A stretch of DNA of 64,000 nt, from the NCBI RefSeq assembly GCF_019799925.1, contig NZ_JABGCG010000007.1:124001-188000 (forward strand), given 5' to 3'. The translations under genes and the position numbers were made by a program. The notes under the pieces are model-generated. The model was not told where the DNA came from, did no database searches, and saw only the letters and a program-made list of their open reading frames with translations. Below, piece by piece: positions 43,596 through 54,676 of the stretch (the stretch's first letter is position 1; every line of letters begins with the position of its first letter). This DNA is from Blastococcus sp. CPCC 205250 (GTDB lineage: Bacteria > Actinomycetota > Actinomycetes > Mycobacteriales > Geodermatophilaceae).

Positions 43596-44425
43596 CGGGC
43601 GTCCCCTCCGGCCGCGCCGTCCTGGGTGCCCAGCGCGTTGTCCGGGTTGCCGAGCTGCTCGCGGCCCGTGGGACGCGGCATCTGGTCGACCTCCCGGGGC
43701 TCGATGCCCGTGGCGAAGCTGTCCTCGGCGAGGCCGCCGTCGGGCAGCAGCGCCGGCGTGGCGACGGAGTTCGCCCGGGCGAAGACCCCGGGGCCGGGCA
43801 GCGTCTGCGGCCGGTCGGTGGTGAGGAAGCGCGCCCGCGAGAGCTCCTTCTGGGTGCGCTTGGTGCCGGGCTCGCGCTCGATGTGGGCGAGCACCATGGC
43901 GCCGACGGCGGCGGTGATCAGCAGGGCGCTGGTGACCTCGAAGGCCAGCAGGTACCGGGTGAACAGCGCCTCGGCGATCGTGGTGATGTTGCCCGAGCCG
44001 CCCTGCGCGTCGCCCAGCCCCTCGGCGGAGAGGTCCCGCGTGGCGCGGGCGATCCCGGCGCCGACGAGGCCGGCGAAGCCGACGCCCAGCACGATCGCGG
44101 CCACGCGCTGGCCGCGCAGGGTCTCCACGACGGAGTCGGAGGAGTCGCGGCCGACCAGCATCAGCACGAACAGGAAGAGGATCATGATCGCGCCGGTGTA
44201 GACGATGATCTGCACCGCGCCGAGGAACGGCGCCTCCTGGACGACGTAGAAGACGCCCAGCGACAGCATCGTGGTCACCAGCCACAGCGCCGAGTGGACG
44301 GCGTTGCGGGAGAACACCATCCCCAGCGCCCCGGCGAGGGCGACCGGTGCGAGGACCCAGAAGACGACGGCCTCCCCGGTGCCCAGCGAGACGCTGGTGT
44401 CGGCCGCCGCGGCCAGGGGCGTCAC
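43592..44425 (-). CDS. nuoJ: NADH-quinone oxidoreductase subunit J
   Basis: 277 residues. Five N-terminal helices with the conserved [10 protein letters not shown] and [27 protein letters not shown] hydrophilic C-terminal extension of about 90 residues ([13 protein letters not shown] .. [13 protein letters not shown]) is typical of actinobacterial NuoJ and probably cytoplasmic. GTG at 44425 in a GTGA overlap with nuoI. Confidence 0.96.
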   Translation of the reverse strand: MTPLAAAADTSVSLGTGEAVVFWVLAPVALAGALGMVFSRNAVHSALWLVTTMLSLGVFYVVQEAPFLGAVQIIVYTGAIMILFLFVLMLVGRDSSDSVVETLRGQRVAAIVLGVGFAGLVGAGIARATRDLSAEGLGDAQGGSGNITTIAEALFTRYLLAFEVTSALLITAAVGAMVLAHIEREPGTKRTQKELSRARFLTTDRPQTLPGPGVFARANSVATPALLPDGGLAEDSFATGIEPREVDQMPRPTGREQLGNPDNALGTQDGAAGGDAR

Positions 44426-45066
44426 GGGGTCTCCCCGCGCTGGGTGGCGGCCAGGTAGTAGTCCTTCTCGTCGGCGCCGAGCCGCATGGCGTGCGGCGGC
44501 GCCTCCATCCCCGGCAGCAGCGGGGCCATCAGCTGCTCCTTGGTGTAGATCAGGTCCTGGCGGTTGTCGTCGGCCAGCTCGAAGTCGTTGCTCATGGTCA
44601 GCGACCGCGTCGGGCAGGCCTCGATGCACAGCCCGCAGAAGATGCAGCGCAGGTAGTTGATCTGGTAGACGCGCCCGTACCGCTCGCCGGGTGAGAATCG
44701 GGCGTCCTCGGTGTTGTCGCCGCCCTCGACGTAGATGGCGTCCGCCGGGCAGGCCCAGGCGCACAGCTCGCAGCCGACGCACTTCTCCAGCCCGTCGGGG
44801 TGCCGGTTCAGCACGTGCCGGCCGTGGTAGCGCGGCTTGGTCACCTTCGGGACCTCGGGGTACTCCTCGGTCGTCACCTTGCGGAAGATCTGCGCGAAGG
44901 TCACGCCGAAGCCCTGGCCCGGTGCCGGCAGCAGGCTGCGACGACCGGTCGCGGCCGGGTCCGGCGCGCGCCCGGCCCGCTCGACCTCGCCGCCCCGGAC
45001 CGCCTGGGTCAGCCCCTTCTCGTCCCCACCGGCGGCCGGGCTGCGGTCGGGTGCACGGTCAGGCAT
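44422..45066 (-). CDS. nuoI: NADH-quinone oxidoreductase subunit I
   Basis: 214 residues. Carries clusters N6a and N6b: [12 protein letters not shown] (Cys 96-106) and [12 protein letters not shown] (about 142-153) bind two [4Fe-4S]. The first 50 residues are a polar extension; the ATG at 45066 overlaps the nuoH stop by 8 bases. Links NuoG electron flow to NuoB. Confidence 0.96.
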   Translation of the reverse strand: MPDRAPDRSPAAGGDEKGLTQAVRGGEVERAGRAPDPAATGRRSLLPAPGQGFGVTFAQIFRKVTTEEYPEVPKVTKPRYHGRHVLNRHPDGLEKCVGCELCAWACPADAIYVEGGDNTEDARFSPGERYGRVYQINYLRCIFCGLCIEACPTRSLTMSNDFELADDNRQDLIYTKEQLMAPLLPGMEAPPHAMRLGADEKDYYLAATQRGETP

Positions 45067-46582
45067 CGCCGTCCTCCAGTGCGTTCGTGGACCGGGCATC
45101 GGTCGGGATGACATCGGCTCGCGAGCTGCCGCGGCGGCCGGTGGCGACGACCCCGCCGTCGGCGCGGCTGGCCGCACCGACCGGCTCGGCCCGCCGCAGC
45201 CGCGGGGAGGGCGGGACCCGCAGGTCCATGGGCGGGATCGGGAAGCCGCCCTCGGACCGGCTGGGGCCGCTGCGCTGCGCCGGCCGGCGCCGCGGGCCGG
45301 CCGGCGCCAGCACCTCCGGCTCGGGGTCGGTCGCGTGGACCGCGCCGGCGGTGGCCTCCTCCGCCATGATCCGGGTGTCGCGGTTGCCCGCCCGGCCGGC
45401 GAGCCAGAGCCCGGCGAGGACCAGCAGCGCGATGGGCACGCCGACGAACAGCGCGACCTGGCCGGTGGAGAGGTCGGCCTCGCGGGACACGGTGCGCATG
45501 GTGGCGACGGCGAGGATCCAGACCAGGGCGGTCGGCACCAGCACCTTCCACCCGAAGCTCATGAACTGGTCGTAGCGCAGCCGGGGCAGCGTGCCGCGCA
45601 GCCAGATGAAGACGAACAGCGCGACGACGACCTTGAGGAAGAACCAGAGCATCGGCCACCAGCCCGAGTTGGCGCCGTCCCAGATCGACAGCGGCCACGG
45701 GGCCCGCCAGCCGCCGAGGAACAGCGTCGCGGCGAGGGCCGAGACGGTGACCATGTTGATGTACTCGGCCAGGAAGAACAGCGCGAACTTCAGCGACGAG
45801 TACTCGGTGTGGAACCCGCCCACCAGCTCGCTCTCGGCCTCGGGGAGGTCGAAGGGCGCCCGGTTGGTCTCCCCCACCACCGCGATGGCGTAGATGACGA
45901 AGCTGACCGGCAGCAGGACCGCGAACCAGCTCGGGCCGGTGAACTCCAGGCCGAAGAAGGAGACCTGGTTGCCGTCGGCCTGGGCGGCGACGATCTCCGA
46001 GGTCGACATCGTGCCGGCGTAGAGGAAGACCGCGACGATCGACAGCCCCATCGCGATCTCGTAGCTGACCATCTGCGCGGCGCTGCGCAGGCCGCCCAGC
46101 AGCGGGTAGGTCGAGCCGGAGGCCCAGCCGGCGAGCACGATGCCGTAGACGCCCATCGCCGAGCAGGCGAGCACGATGAGCACGCCGATGGGGGCGTCGG
46201 TCAGCTGCAGCGGGGTGCGCTCGCCGAAGATGCTGACGCTCGGGCCCATCGGGATCACCGAGAACGCCAGGAACGCCGGGACGGCGGCGATCACCGGGGC
46301 CAGGAAGTACACCGGCTTGTCGGCCAGCGCCGGCATGATGTCTTCCTTGAACGCGAGCTTCAGGCCGTCGGCCAGGCTCTGCAGGTAGCCGCGCGGCCCG
46401 ACCCGGTTGGGGCCGGTCCGCTGCTGCATCCGCGAGACGACCTTGCGCTCGAAGACGATCGCGAACAGCGTCATCGCCACGAGGACGACGAAGACGCCGA
46501 CGATCTTGATGAGGACGATCCACCAGACGTCGTTGCCGAAGTCCTCCAGCGTGGGCTGGTCGGGTGTGGCGAGGGGGATCAC
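45059..46582 (-). CDS. nuoH: NADH-quinone oxidoreductase subunit H
   Basis: 507 residues. Eight-helix subunit forming the quinone-entry channel. Conserved [32 protein letters not shown] and [38 protein letters not shown], with the acidic residues of the E-channel. The last 90 residues are a basic, disordered extension beyond the usual 415-420 length. GTG at 46582 in a GTGA overlap with nuoG. Confidence 0.97.
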   Translation of the reverse strand: MIPLATPDQPTLEDFGNDVWWIVLIKIVGVFVVLVAMTLFAIVFERKVVSRMQQRTGPNRVGPRGYLQSLADGLKLAFKEDIMPALADKPVYFLAPVIAAVPAFLAFSVIPMGPSVSIFGERTPLQLTDAPIGVLIVLACSAMGVYGIVLAGWASGSTYPLLGGLRSAAQMVSYEIAMGLSIVAVFLYAGTMSTSEIVAAQADGNQVSFFGLEFTGPSWFAVLLPVSFVIYAIAVVGETNRAPFDLPEAESELVGGFHTEYSSLKFALFFLAEYINMVTVSALAATLFLGGWRAPWPLSIWDGANSGWWPMLWFFLKVVVALFVFIWLRGTLPRLRYDQFMSFGWKVLVPTALVWILAVATMRTVSREADLSTGQVALFVGVPIALLVLAGLWLAGRAGNRDTRIMAEEATAGAVHATDPEPEVLAPAGPRRRPAQRSGPSRSEGGFPIPPMDLRVPPSPRLRRAEPVGAASRADGGVVATGRRGSSRADVIPTDARSTNALEDGDA

Positions 46583-49065
46583 GCGACGCCTCCTGCGACC
46601 GAGAGACGGACGACGCCACCCGGCGCGGTCCCGAGCCCGCTGCGGACCTCGCTGCCCGGCGAGCGCATCGGCAGCCAGACCACGCGGTCGGGCATCTCGG
46701 TGACCCGCACCGGCAGCGTGATGGCGCCGGTCGCCCCGGTCACGGTGAGCCGGTCGCCGTCGGCGAGCCCGAGGCGGGCCGCGGCCTCGCGGCCGATGCG
46801 GGCGACCGGCGGGCGGGCCGTGCCGGCCAGCTCCGGCTCGTCGCGCTGCAGGGTGCCGACGTCGAGCAGCTGCCGCCAGGAGGCCAGCACCGCCTCGTCC
46901 TCGCCCGGCGCGGCGTCCGGGGCGGCGGGGACGTCGAGGCCGGTGATCGGCGCCTGGGTGGCCGGCAGCCCGAGCCGGCCGAGCTCGGCCTGCGCCGCCT
47001 CGACGGTGGGCAGCCGCAGGTCCACGCCCATCTCCTCGGCCAGGCCGTGCAGCACGCGGCCGTCGGTCAGCAGGCCGGTGCCGTGCAGCGTGGCGTCGAA
47101 GGACCGCACCCGGCCCTCCCAGTCGAGGTAGCTGCCGGCCTTCTCCGGCGCCGCGGCGACCGGGAGGACGACGTCGGCGTGCTCGGTGACCGCACTGGGC
47201 AGCATCTCCAGGCTGACGACGAACCCGGCGGCAGCCAGCGCCGCCTCGGCCAGCCGGGGGTCGGGCAGGTCGGCGGGGTCGACGCCCCCGACCAGCAGCC
47301 CACCCAGGGCGCCGTCGCGGGCGGCGGTGAGGATGCCGGTGGTGTCCCGGCCGGGGACGGCGGGCAGCGCCTCGGGGGCCAGGCCCCACATCGCGGCCAC
47401 GTCGGCCCGGTGCGCGGCGTCGGTGACGACCCGGCCGCCGGGCAGCAGGCCCGGCAGGGCGCCGGCCTCGACCGCGCCGCGCTCGCCGGCCCGCCGCGGC
47501 ACCCAGGCCACGCGGGCGCCGGTGGCGCGGGAGAGCTCGGCCAGCGCGCTGAACGCGCCGGGGACCTCGGCCAGCCGCTCGCCGGCGAGCACGACCGCGC
47601 CCGGCAGCCGCAGCGCCTCGACCGCCGGCCCACCCCACGTGCCGGCGGCCAGCGCGGCCAGGGAGCGCGCCTCGGTGCCGGGCAGCGTGCCGAGCACCGT
47701 GGCCTGCAGCTTGGCGGCTGCCCGGGTCGCGAACGGCGCGAGGTCGAACACCGGCAGCCCGCGGGTGCGCACGGCGCGGCGCAGCCGGAGGAAGACGATG
47801 GGCGACTCCTCCTCGGGCTCGAACCCGGCGAGCAGCACCGCGGGCGCCTCGCCCAGCTCGTCGTAGGTCACCGCACCGGCACCGGGGAACCGGCCGGCGA
47901 CGCGGGCGGCGAGGAAGGCCTCCTCCTCGGCGGAGTGCGCACGGGCCCGGGCGTCGACGTCGGAGGTGCCCAGGGCCACGCGGGCGAACTTGGCGTAGGC
48001 GTAGGCGTCCTCGACGGTCAGCCGGCCGCCGGGGAGGACCCCGACGCCGCCGGCGGCGCGCGCCGCGGTCAGCCCGGCGGCGGCCGCCGCCCAGGCCTCG
48101 GGCCAGGAGGCCGGCTGCAGCACGCCGTCGCGCCGGACCATCGGCGTGGTGAAGCGCTCGTTGGCGGTGGCGTAGCGGAAGGCCCAGCGGCCCTTGTCGC
48201 AGTTCCACTCCTCGTTGACCTGCGGGTCCTCACCGGCCAGGCGGCGCTGCACCTTGTTGCGGCGGTAGTCGGTGCGCTGCGCGCAGCCGGACGCGCAGTG
48301 CTCGCAGACGCTGTCCTCGCTGCGCAGGTCGAACGGGCGCGAGCGGAAGCGGTACTGGGCGCTGGTCAGCGCCCCGACCGGGCAGATCTGGGTGGTGTTG
48401 CCGGAGAAGTAGGACTCGAACGGCTCGTCCTCGTAGATCGCCACCTGCTCCAGCGCGCCGCGCTCGAACAGCTCGATGAACGGGTCGCCGGCGACCTGCT
48501 GGGAGAACCGGGTGCAGCGCGCGCACAGCACGCAGCGCTCGCGGTCCAGGAGCACCTCGCTGCTGATCGGCAGCGGCTTGGGGTAGGTGCGCTTGACGTC
48601 GACGAACCGGCTCTCGGTGCGGCCGTTGCTCATCGCCTGGTTCTGCAGCGGGCACTCGCCGCCCTTGTCGCAGACCGGGCAGTCCAGCGGGTGGTTGATC
48701 AGCAGCAGCTCCATCGTGCCCTGCTGCGCCTTGTCCGCGACCGGGCTGGTGAGCTGCGTCTGCACCGCCATGCCCTCGGTCACCGGCATGGTGCAGGAGG
48801 CGACCGGCTTGCGCTGCCCCTCCACCTCGACCAGGCACTGGCGGCAGGCGCCGACCGGCTCCAGCAGCGGGTGGTCGCAGAAGCGCGGGATCTGCACGCC
48901 GATCATCTCGGCCGCGCGGATGATCAGCGTCCCCTTGGGCACCGCGACGTCGAAGCCGTCGATCGTGCAGTGGACGGCGTCCGGCGGCGTGTGCGGGCCC
49001 GGTGCACCGGGCGGGACCGCCGCCGCGGGCTCGGGCGCCGAGGGCGTGGTGGGGGTCAACGTCAC
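46579..49065 (-). CDS. nuoG: NADH-quinone oxidoreductase subunit G
   Basis: 828 residues. Holds the electron-wire clusters: [2Fe-2S] N1b ([16 protein letters not shown]), the His-containing N5 site ([14 protein letters not shown]), N4 (CVLCARC..CPVGAL), and the extra N7 motif CEHCASGC with a later Cys (NCDKGR), present in only some bacteria. The molybdopterin-like C-terminal half is more degenerate and Ala/Gly-rich. The GTG at 49065 shares GTGA with nuoF. Confidence 0.97.
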   Translation of the reverse strand: MTLTPTTPSAPEPAAAVPPGAPGPHTPPDAVHCTIDGFDVAVPKGTLIIRAAEMIGVQIPRFCDHPLLEPVGACRQCLVEVEGQRKPVASCTMPVTEGMAVQTQLTSPVADKAQQGTMELLLINHPLDCPVCDKGGECPLQNQAMSNGRTESRFVDVKRTYPKPLPISSEVLLDRERCVLCARCTRFSQQVAGDPFIELFERGALEQVAIYEDEPFESYFSGNTTQICPVGALTSAQYRFRSRPFDLRSEDSVCEHCASGCAQRTDYRRNKVQRRLAGEDPQVNEEWNCDKGRWAFRYATANERFTTPMVRRDGVLQPASWPEAWAAAAAGLTAARAAGGVGVLPGGRLTVEDAYAYAKFARVALGTSDVDARARAHSAEEEAFLAARVAGRFPGAGAVTYDELGEAPAVLLAGFEPEEESPIVFLRLRRAVRTRGLPVFDLAPFATRAAAKLQATVLGTLPGTEARSLAALAAGTWGGPAVEALRLPGAVVLAGERLAEVPGAFSALAELSRATGARVAWVPRRAGERGAVEAGALPGLLPGGRVVTDAAHRADVAAMWGLAPEALPAVPGRDTTGILTAARDGALGGLLVGGVDPADLPDPRLAEAALAAAGFVVSLEMLPSAVTEHADVVLPVAAAPEKAGSYLDWEGRVRSFDATLHGTGLLTDGRVLHGLAEEMGVDLRLPTVEAAQAELGRLGLPATQAPITGLDVPAAPDAAPGEDEAVLASWRQLLDVGTLQRDEPELAGTARPPVARIGREAAARLGLADGDRLTVTGATGAITLPVRVTEMPDRVVWLPMRSPGSEVRSGLGTAPGGVVRLSVAGGVA

Positions 49066-50390
49066 GAGGCAGCTCCGACGGGCTCGAGGCGGAGGGAACG
49101 GCCCAGCCGGCCCTGCTCCTCGGGGGGCAGCAGGGCGATGTACTCGTCCCGGAAGTACTTGAGCGAGCTGGCGATGCAGCTGGTGGCGCCGTCGCCGAGG
49201 GCACAGAACGAGCGGCCCAGGATGTTGTCGCAGGTGTCGGTCAGCAGGTCGAGGTCGGCGGCGGTGCCGCGGCCCTCGACGATCCGCTCGAGGATCTGGA
49301 CCAGCCAGTAGGTGCCCTCCCGGCAGGGGGTGCACTTCCCGCAGCTCTCGTGCGCGTAGAACTCGGTGAACCGCAGGGTGGCCTCGACGATGGAGTCGGT
49401 CTCGTCGAAGACCATGAGCGCGGTGGTGCCGAGCATCGAGCCCGCGGCGGCGACGGAGTCGAAGTCGAGCGGGACGTCGAGGTGCTCGGCGGTGAAGTAC
49501 GGCGTCGAGGAGCCGCCCGGCGTCCAGAACTTGAGTTCATGGCCCGGGCGGACGCCGCCGGCCATCTCCAGCAGCTCGCGCATCGTCGTCCCCATCGGGG
49601 CCTCGTACTGGCCGGGGCGCACCACGCGGCCCGACAGCGAGTAGATCTTCGGGCCGGGCGACTTCTCCGGGCCGAAGGCCTTGAACCACTCGGCGCCGCC
49701 GCGGACGACGAACGGCACGCTGGCCAGCGTCTCCACGTTGTTGATCACCGTCGGGGCACCGTAGAGCCCGGCGACGGCGGGGAACGGCGGCTTGAGCCGC
49801 GGCTGGCCGCGGTAGCCCTCGAGCGAGTCCAGCAGCGCCGTCTCCTCGCCGCAGATGTAGGCGCCGGCGCCGGCGTGCACGACGAGCTCCAGGTCGTAGC
49901 CCGAGCCCAGGACGTCGGTGCCGAGGTAGCCGGCGGCGTAGGCCTCCTGCACGGCGGCGACGAGGCGGCGGTGGGCGTGCACCGCCTCCCCGCGCACGTA
50001 GATGACCGCGTAGTGGCACCGGATGGCGTAGGCGGAGATGATCACGCCCTCCACCAGCGAGTGCGGGTCGGTCATCATCAGCGGGAGGTCCTTGCAGGTG
50101 CCCGGCTCCCCCTCGTCGGCGTTGACCACGAGGTACTTGGGCTTGGCCGCGGGGCCGGTCGGGGTCTCCCCCGGCTTGGGCTGCGGGATGAAGCTCCACT
50201 TCATGCCGGTCGGGAACCCGGCGCCGCCCCGGCCGCGCAGGCCGGAGTCCTTGACCAGGGTGACCAGCTCGTCGGGGGTCATCGACAGCGCGGTGCGCAG
50301 CGCGGCGTAGCCCTCGAGCGACTCGTAGGTGGACAGCCGCCAGGGCTGGTCGGCGCCCCAGCGCGAGGTGAGGACGGGGGTGAGCGGCAT
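49062..50390 (-). CDS. nuoF: NADH-quinone oxidoreductase subunit F
   Basis: 442 residues. NADH-oxidising flavoprotein: Gly-rich FMN/NADH site [35 protein letters not shown], and [4Fe-4S] N3 ligands [12 protein letters not shown] with a later Cys in SFCALGD. ATG at 50390, one base after the nuoE stop. Electrons from NADH enter complex I here. Confidence 0.98.
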   Translation of the reverse strand: MPLTPVLTSRWGADQPWRLSTYESLEGYAALRTALSMTPDELVTLVKDSGLRGRGGAGFPTGMKWSFIPQPKPGETPTGPAAKPKYLVVNADEGEPGTCKDLPLMMTDPHSLVEGVIISAYAIRCHYAVIYVRGEAVHAHRRLVAAVQEAYAAGYLGTDVLGSGYDLELVVHAGAGAYICGEETALLDSLEGYRGQPRLKPPFPAVAGLYGAPTVINNVETLASVPFVVRGGAEWFKAFGPEKSPGPKIYSLSGRVVRPGQYEAPMGTTMRELLEMAGGVRPGHELKFWTPGGSSTPYFTAEHLDVPLDFDSVAAAGSMLGTTALMVFDETDSIVEATLRFTEFYAHESCGKCTPCREGTYWLVQILERIVEGRGTAADLDLLTDTCDNILGRSFCALGDGATSCIASSLKYFRDEYIALLPPEEQGRLGRSLRLEPVGAAS

Positions 50391-50391
50391 G

Positions 50392-51441
50392 TCAGGCCTT
50401 CCCGGGCGGAGTCGGGCTGGGCGGGGACGTGGCGGGGCCCTGCTCGGACGTGCCGGGCTCCGTCCCCGCGGGGGTGTCGGTGCCGGCCCGCTGCCGGCCG
50501 CGCGGCTGCCCGTACTCGGCGCCCCGGTCGGGGTGGGCCTGCTCCGCGCCGGCGCGCTCGGCCGGGTTGTCGGCGGCCGCGACGCGGGCGTCGGCGGCCT
50601 CCTCACCGGGGGTCTGACCGGTGCGGCCGCTGGGCCGCACCGTCTCGCGGGGCTCCTCCGCGGCGGCGGAGGGGGCGGCCGGCCCGCTCATGGGCGGCGC
50701 GGTCTCGCCGCGCTCCTCGGCGAGGTGGACGCCGATGAGCGTCGGTCCGGCCTGCCAGGGCGCGTCGACCGCGGCGGCCGCGGAGCCGTCGTCGGCCCAC
50801 TGGGAGAACCCGGCCAGCTGGCGGGAGATGCCGCGGAAGTCGCTGAGCGGGGCGCCGCGGGTGGGGTGCGGCTTCTCGCCGCGGCGGAGCGCGGCGACCA
50901 GCTCCCGGGCGCTCTCGACGTCCTGCTGGTCGTAGAACTCGTAGTCGACCGTGACCACGGGCGCGTAGTCGCAGGCCGCCAGGCACTCGGCGTGCTCGAG
51001 GGTGACCGAGCCGTCGGCGGCGGTCTCGTCGTGGTGCACGCCCAGGTCGGCGCTGAGCGCGTCCATGATCCGCTGACCGCCGAGGACGCTGCACAGCGTG
51101 TTGGTGCAGACGCTGACCAGGTGCCGGCCGGTCGGACGGCGCTTGTACATCGTGTAGAAGGTCGCGACCGCGCCGACCTCGGCCTTGGTCAGGCCGAGCT
51201 CCTCGGCGCACAGCGCGACGCCCTCGGGCGAGACGTAGCCCTGCACCGACTGCACCAGGTGCAGCATCGGCAGCAGCGCCGACCGCGCCTGGGGGTAGCG
51301 GGCCATGATCTCCCGCGCCTCGAGCCGGGTCTGCTCGGTCAGCGGCGGCAGCTGCGCCAGCGTCTCGGGCGAGGCGTCCACCGGGGTGTCCACCAGTCCC
51401 GTCGTCGCTGCGCCCTCCGGCGAGCCAGGGAGCGAGCTCAC
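50392..51441 (-). CDS. nuoE: NADH-quinone oxidoreductase subunit E
   Basis: 349 residues, about twice the usual length. The thioredoxin-like [2Fe-2S] domain (about 30-200) has its four Cys in CTNTLC and ECLAAC. The remaining 140 residues are Pro/Ala/Glu/Arg-rich and probably disordered; actinobacterial NuoE often has such a tail, with unknown role. GTG at 51441 in a GTGA overlap with nuoD. Confidence 0.96.
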   Translation of the reverse strand: MSSLPGSPEGAATTGLVDTPVDASPETLAQLPPLTEQTRLEAREIMARYPQARSALLPMLHLVQSVQGYVSPEGVALCAEELGLTKAEVGAVATFYTMYKRRPTGRHLVSVCTNTLCSVLGGQRIMDALSADLGVHHDETAADGSVTLEHAECLAACDYAPVVTVDYEFYDQQDVESARELVAALRRGEKPHPTRGAPLSDFRGISRQLAGFSQWADDGSAAAAVDAPWQAGPTLIGVHLAEERGETAPPMSGPAAPSAAAEEPRETVRPSGRTGQTPGEEAADARVAAADNPAERAGAEQAHPDRGAEYGQPRGRQRAGTDTPAGTEPGTSEQGPATSPPSPTPPGKA

Positions 51442-52763
51442 CTGTCCACACCTCCCATCACCGGGTCGATCGACGCGATCGCCGCGATGACGTCGGCGAT
51501 CATGCCGCCCTCGCTCATCGCGGCCGTGGCCTGCAGGTTCACGAAGCTGGGGTCGCGCACGTGGACGCGCCAGGGACGGGTGCTGCCGTCACTGACCACG
51601 TGGTAGCCGAGCTCCCCCCGGGGGGACTCGACCGGCACGTAGACCTGGCCGGCCGGCACCCGGAAGCCCTCGGTGACCAGCTTGAAGTGGTGGATCAGGG
51701 ACTCCATCGACCCGGCCATGATGTGCTGCACGTGGTCCAGGGAGTTGCCCATGCCGTCGGCGCCGAGCGAGAGCTGCGCCGGCCAGGCGATCTTCCTGTC
51801 GTCGACCATGACCGGTCCGGGCTCGAGCCGGTCCAGGGCCTGGGCGACGAGCTTCAGCGACTCCTGCATCTCGGCCATCCGGACCAGGTAGCGGCCCCAG
51901 GCGTCGGAGGTGTCGGCCGTCGGCACCTCGAAGTCGTAGGTCTCGTAACCCAGGTAGGGCTCGACCTTGCGCAGGTCCCACGGCAGGCCGGCGGCGCGCA
52001 GGACCGGGCCGGTGATGCCGAGGGCGACGCAGCCGGTGACGTCGAGGTAGCCGACGTCCTTGAGCCGGCGCTGCCAGATGGGCTGGCCGGTGAGCAGCTT
52101 GTGGTACTCCGCCAGCCGCTTCGGCATGACCGTCAGCCACTCGCGGATGGACTCCACCGCACCCGGCGGGAGGTCCTGCGCGAGCCCGCCCGGGCGGATG
52201 TAGGCGTGGTTCATCCGCAGCCCGGTGATCTCCTCGAGCAGGTCCAGGCACAGCTCCCGCTCGCGGAAGCCGTTGGTCATGGCGGTGAGCGCGCCGAGCT
52301 CCATGCCGCCGGTGGCCAGGCCCACCAGGTGCGAGGCGATCCGGTTGATCTCCATGACCAGCAGGCGGATGGTCGCGGCGCGCTGCGGGATCTCGATGCC
52401 CAGCAGCTTCTCGACGGCCATGCAGTAGCCGGCCTCGTTGTACAGCGGGGCCAGGTAGTCCATCCGGGTCACGAAGGTCGTGCCCTGCGTCCAGTTGCGG
52501 TACTCGGTGTTCTTCTCGATGCCGGTGTGCAGGTAGCCGATCGTCACCCGCGCCTTGGTCACCGTCTCGCCCTCGAGGTCGAGGATCAATCGGAGGACGC
52601 CGTGGGTCGACGGGTGCTGCGGCCCCATGTTGACGACGAGCCGCTCCTCGCCGGTGAGGTCGGAGCCGAAGGTCTGGTCCCAGTCGCCGCCGGTGACGGT
52701 GTAGACGCGGCCCTCGGTGGTCTCCCGGGAGCCGGCGGCGTACGGGTCCTGCGTGGTGGTCAT
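51438..52763 (-). CDS. nuoD: NADH-quinone oxidoreductase subunit D
   Basis: 441 residues. 49-kDa-type subunit lining the quinone site, evolved from hydrogenase large subunits. [22 protein letters not shown] at about 45-66 and [17 protein letters not shown] contain the conserved His/Tyr region. ATG at 52763, 10 bases after nuoC. Separate from nuoC, unlike the fused NuoCD of enterobacteria. Confidence 0.98.
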   Translation of the reverse strand: MTTTQDPYAAGSRETTEGRVYTVTGGDWDQTFGSDLTGEERLVVNMGPQHPSTHGVLRLILDLEGETVTKARVTIGYLHTGIEKNTEYRNWTQGTTFVTRMDYLAPLYNEAGYCMAVEKLLGIEIPQRAATIRLLVMEINRIASHLVGLATGGMELGALTAMTNGFRERELCLDLLEEITGLRMNHAYIRPGGLAQDLPPGAVESIREWLTVMPKRLAEYHKLLTGQPIWQRRLKDVGYLDVTGCVALGITGPVLRAAGLPWDLRKVEPYLGYETYDFEVPTADTSDAWGRYLVRMAEMQESLKLVAQALDRLEPGPVMVDDRKIAWPAQLSLGADGMGNSLDHVQHIMAGSMESLIHHFKLVTEGFRVPAGQVYVPVESPRGELGYHVVSDGSTRPWRVHVRDPSFVNLQATAAMSEGGMIADVIAAIASIDPVMGGVDR

Positions 52764-52773
52764 GCGGTGCCCC

Positions 52774-53523
52774 TCACCGGTAGGCGCGGCGGGTGTCGGG
52801 CGGCGGGATCGTGGCGTCGTGGTACTCCACGGGGACGCCGCCGAGCGGGTAGTCCTTGCGCTGGGGGAAGCCGTCCCAGTCGTCGGGCATGAGGATCCGG
52901 GTGAGCGACGGGTGGCCGTCGAAGACGACGCCGAACATGTCGTAGGTCTCCCGCTCCTGCCAGTCCGCCGTCGGGTAGATCCCCGTCAGCGACGGCACGT
53001 GCGGGTCCTCGGCGGTGACCGCGACCTCGAGCCGGATCCGGCGCCGGTAGGTCATCGAGGTCAGGTGGTAGACGACGTGCAGCCGGGGCCGCCCGGGGGT
53101 CACCTCGGGACCGCCGCTGTCGAGGTAGTCGACGCCGGAGAGGCTGCTCAGCAGCTCGAACCGCAGCGCCTCGTCGTCCCGCAGGGCCTGCGCGAGGGTG
53201 AGCAGGTGCTCGCGGTGCACGAAGTAGGTGATCTCGCCGCGGTCGACCAGCACCCGCTGCACCGCCGCGGCGTAGGTCGCCTGACCGACCGCCTCGACCA
53301 GCGCGTCGGTGACCTCGTCGAACCAGCCGCCGTAGGGCCGCTCGGTCGAGTGCAGCGCCACTGCGCCGCCGGGCTCGACGCGGACGAGCCCGCCGAAGCC
53401 GGAGGTGTCGCCACTGCCGGAGACGCCGAAGGCGCCGCGCCGGAAGCCTCCGGCCGGGCCGCCGCCGATCCCCTGCTGGCCGCCGTCGGGCCCGGGGGTG
53501 GGAGCGCCGCCGTCGTTGCTCAC
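52774..53523 (-). CDS. nuoC: NADH-quinone oxidoreductase subunit C
   Basis: 249 residues from the GTG at 53523. The first 50 residues are Gly-rich low complexity; the core is the 30-kDa fold ([34 protein letters not shown]) with the signature [40 protein letters not shown]. The start shares GTGA with nuoB; the frame continues upstream only as a by-product of high GC. Structural subunit of the peripheral arm. Confidence 0.96.
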   Translation of the reverse strand: MSNDGGAPTPGPDGGQQGIGGGPAGGFRRGAFGVSGSGDTSGFGGLVRVEPGGAVALHSTERPYGGWFDEVTDALVEAVGQATYAAAVQRVLVDRGEITYFVHREHLLTLAQALRDDEALRFELLSSLSGVDYLDSGGPEVTPGRPRLHVVYHLTSMTYRRRIRLEVAVTAEDPHVPSLTGIYPTADWQERETYDMFGVVFDGHPSLTRILMPDDWDGFPQRKDYPLGGVPVEYHDATIPPPDTRRAYR

Positions 53524-54200
53524 GACCGGCCCCGCACGTAGGGCTCTGGCAGGAGGACGGCACGGCCGCCGCGCTGCTCGATGGCGAACTGGCCGGTGCG
53601 GCCCTCGGCCGCGGCCTGCTCGTAGGCGATCCGCGCGGCCTTGTCGTGCCGGACGCTCGAGGGCATCTCCACGAGCAGGTCCTGCGCCGTCCCGTCCTCG
53701 CGGGCGCGGGCCAGCGCCTTCGCCCGCTTCGGGCCGAGCGGCTCGTGCTGGATCTTGTAGTGGAGCTTCAGGATCGCGTCCATGAGCATCTCCGGCCGCG
53801 GCGGGCAGCCGGGCAGGTACATGTCCACCGGGACGACGTGGTCGACGCCCTGCACGACCGCGTAGTTGTTGAACATGCCGCCGGAGCTGGCGCACACGCC
53901 CATGGCGAGCACCCAGCGCGGCTCGGGCATCTGGTCGTAGATCTGGCGCAGGACCGGCGCCATCTTCTGGCTCACCCGCCCGGCCACGATCATCAGGTCG
54001 GCCTGCCGCGGCGAGGCCCGGAAGACCTCCATGCCGAAGCGGGCCAGGTCGTAGCGGCCGGCGCCGGTGGCCATCATCTCGATGGCGCAGCAGGCCAGGC
54101 CGAAGGTGGCCGGCCAGAACGACGACTTGCGCGTCCAGTTGACGAGCTTCTCCACCGACGTCAGCAAGACGCCGCTGGGCAGCTTCTCCTCGAGTCCCAC
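53520..54200 (-). CDS. nuoB: NADH-quinone oxidoreductase subunit B
   Basis: 226 residues. Carries terminal cluster N2: [10 protein letters not shown] gives the tandem Cys pair, with GVCASSGG and LPGCPPRPE supplying the other two. Quinone is reduced next to it. The C-terminal 60 residues extend beyond the E. coli protein. GTG at 54200 ([22 protein letters not shown]). Confidence 0.98.
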   Translation of the reverse strand: MGLEEKLPSGVLLTSVEKLVNWTRKSSFWPATFGLACCAIEMMATGAGRYDLARFGMEVFRASPRQADLMIVAGRVSQKMAPVLRQIYDQMPEPRWVLAMGVCASSGGMFNNYAVVQGVDHVVPVDMYLPGCPPRPEMLMDAILKLHYKIQHEPLGPKRAKALARAREDGTAQDLLVEMPSSVRHDKAARIAYEQAAAEGRTGQFAIEQRGGRAVLLPEPYVRGRS

Positions 54201-54226
54201 GGGTCAGACCCCCATTCCTCGGTCGC

Positions 54227-54589
54227 TCAGTCCCACTCGAGCCCACCGCGCCGCCACACGTAGGCGTAGGCGAGGAAGACGGTGCCGATGAACACGACCA
54301 TCTCGACCAGCCCGAACACCCCGAGCGCGTCGTTGGCCACGGCCCACGGGTAGAGGAAGACGATCTCGATGTCGAAGACGATGAAGAGCATCGCCGTCAG
54401 GTAGTACTTCACCGGGAAGCGGCCGCCGGTGAGCGGCTGGTCGACCGGCTCGATGCCGCACTCGTAGGCCTGCAGCTTCGCCCGGTTGTAGCGGCGGGGG
54501 CCGATGAACGGGGCCGCCGTGACGGAGAAGAGCGCGAACGCCGCGGCCAGGGCGAACAGGCCGACGATCGGCACATAGGTCGACAGCAT
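54227..54589 (-). CDS. nuoA: NADH-quinone oxidoreductase subunit A
   Basis: 120 residues, three helices. The conserved loop [46 protein letters not shown] contains the Cys used to sense complex I conformation in other organisms. The ATG at 54589 has no ribosome site but stands 7 bases after a TAGGCT -10 box, so the operon mRNA is probably leaderless. First gene of the 14-gene nuo operon. Confidence 0.97.
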   Translation of the reverse strand: MLSTYVPIVGLFALAAAFALFSVTAAPFIGPRRYNRAKLQAYECGIEPVDQPLTGGRFPVKYYLTAMLFIVFDIEIVFLYPWAVANDALGVFGLVEMVVFIGTVFLAYAYVWRRGGLEWD

Positions 54590-54596
54590 CAGGGCC

Positions 54597-54618
54597 AGCC
54601 TACGGTGACGACGGTCAC
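54597..54618 (-). promoter_or_regulatory. nuo operon promoter with GTGAC-N4-GTCAC palindrome
   Basis: Minus-strand -10 box TAGGCT (54597-54602) lies 7 bases before the nuoA ATG. Immediately upstream is GTGAC (54605-54609), 4 bases, GTCAC (54614-54618), a GTGA-N6-TCAC palindrome of the kind bound by CRP/FNR and Rex regulators. It occupies the -10/-35 spacer, where binding would block polymerase. No -35 matches. Confidence 0.5.
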
Positions 54619-54676
54619 GGACGAGGCGCGCCGGGCACCCACCGTGTCGATTCGGTATCGGATCGTCATGTCGACC

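Noticed and set aside
52774..54246. 490-residue extended NuoC
   Set aside because: The extension overlaps nuoB in another frame; the GTG at 53523 has the GTGA coupling seen across the operon.
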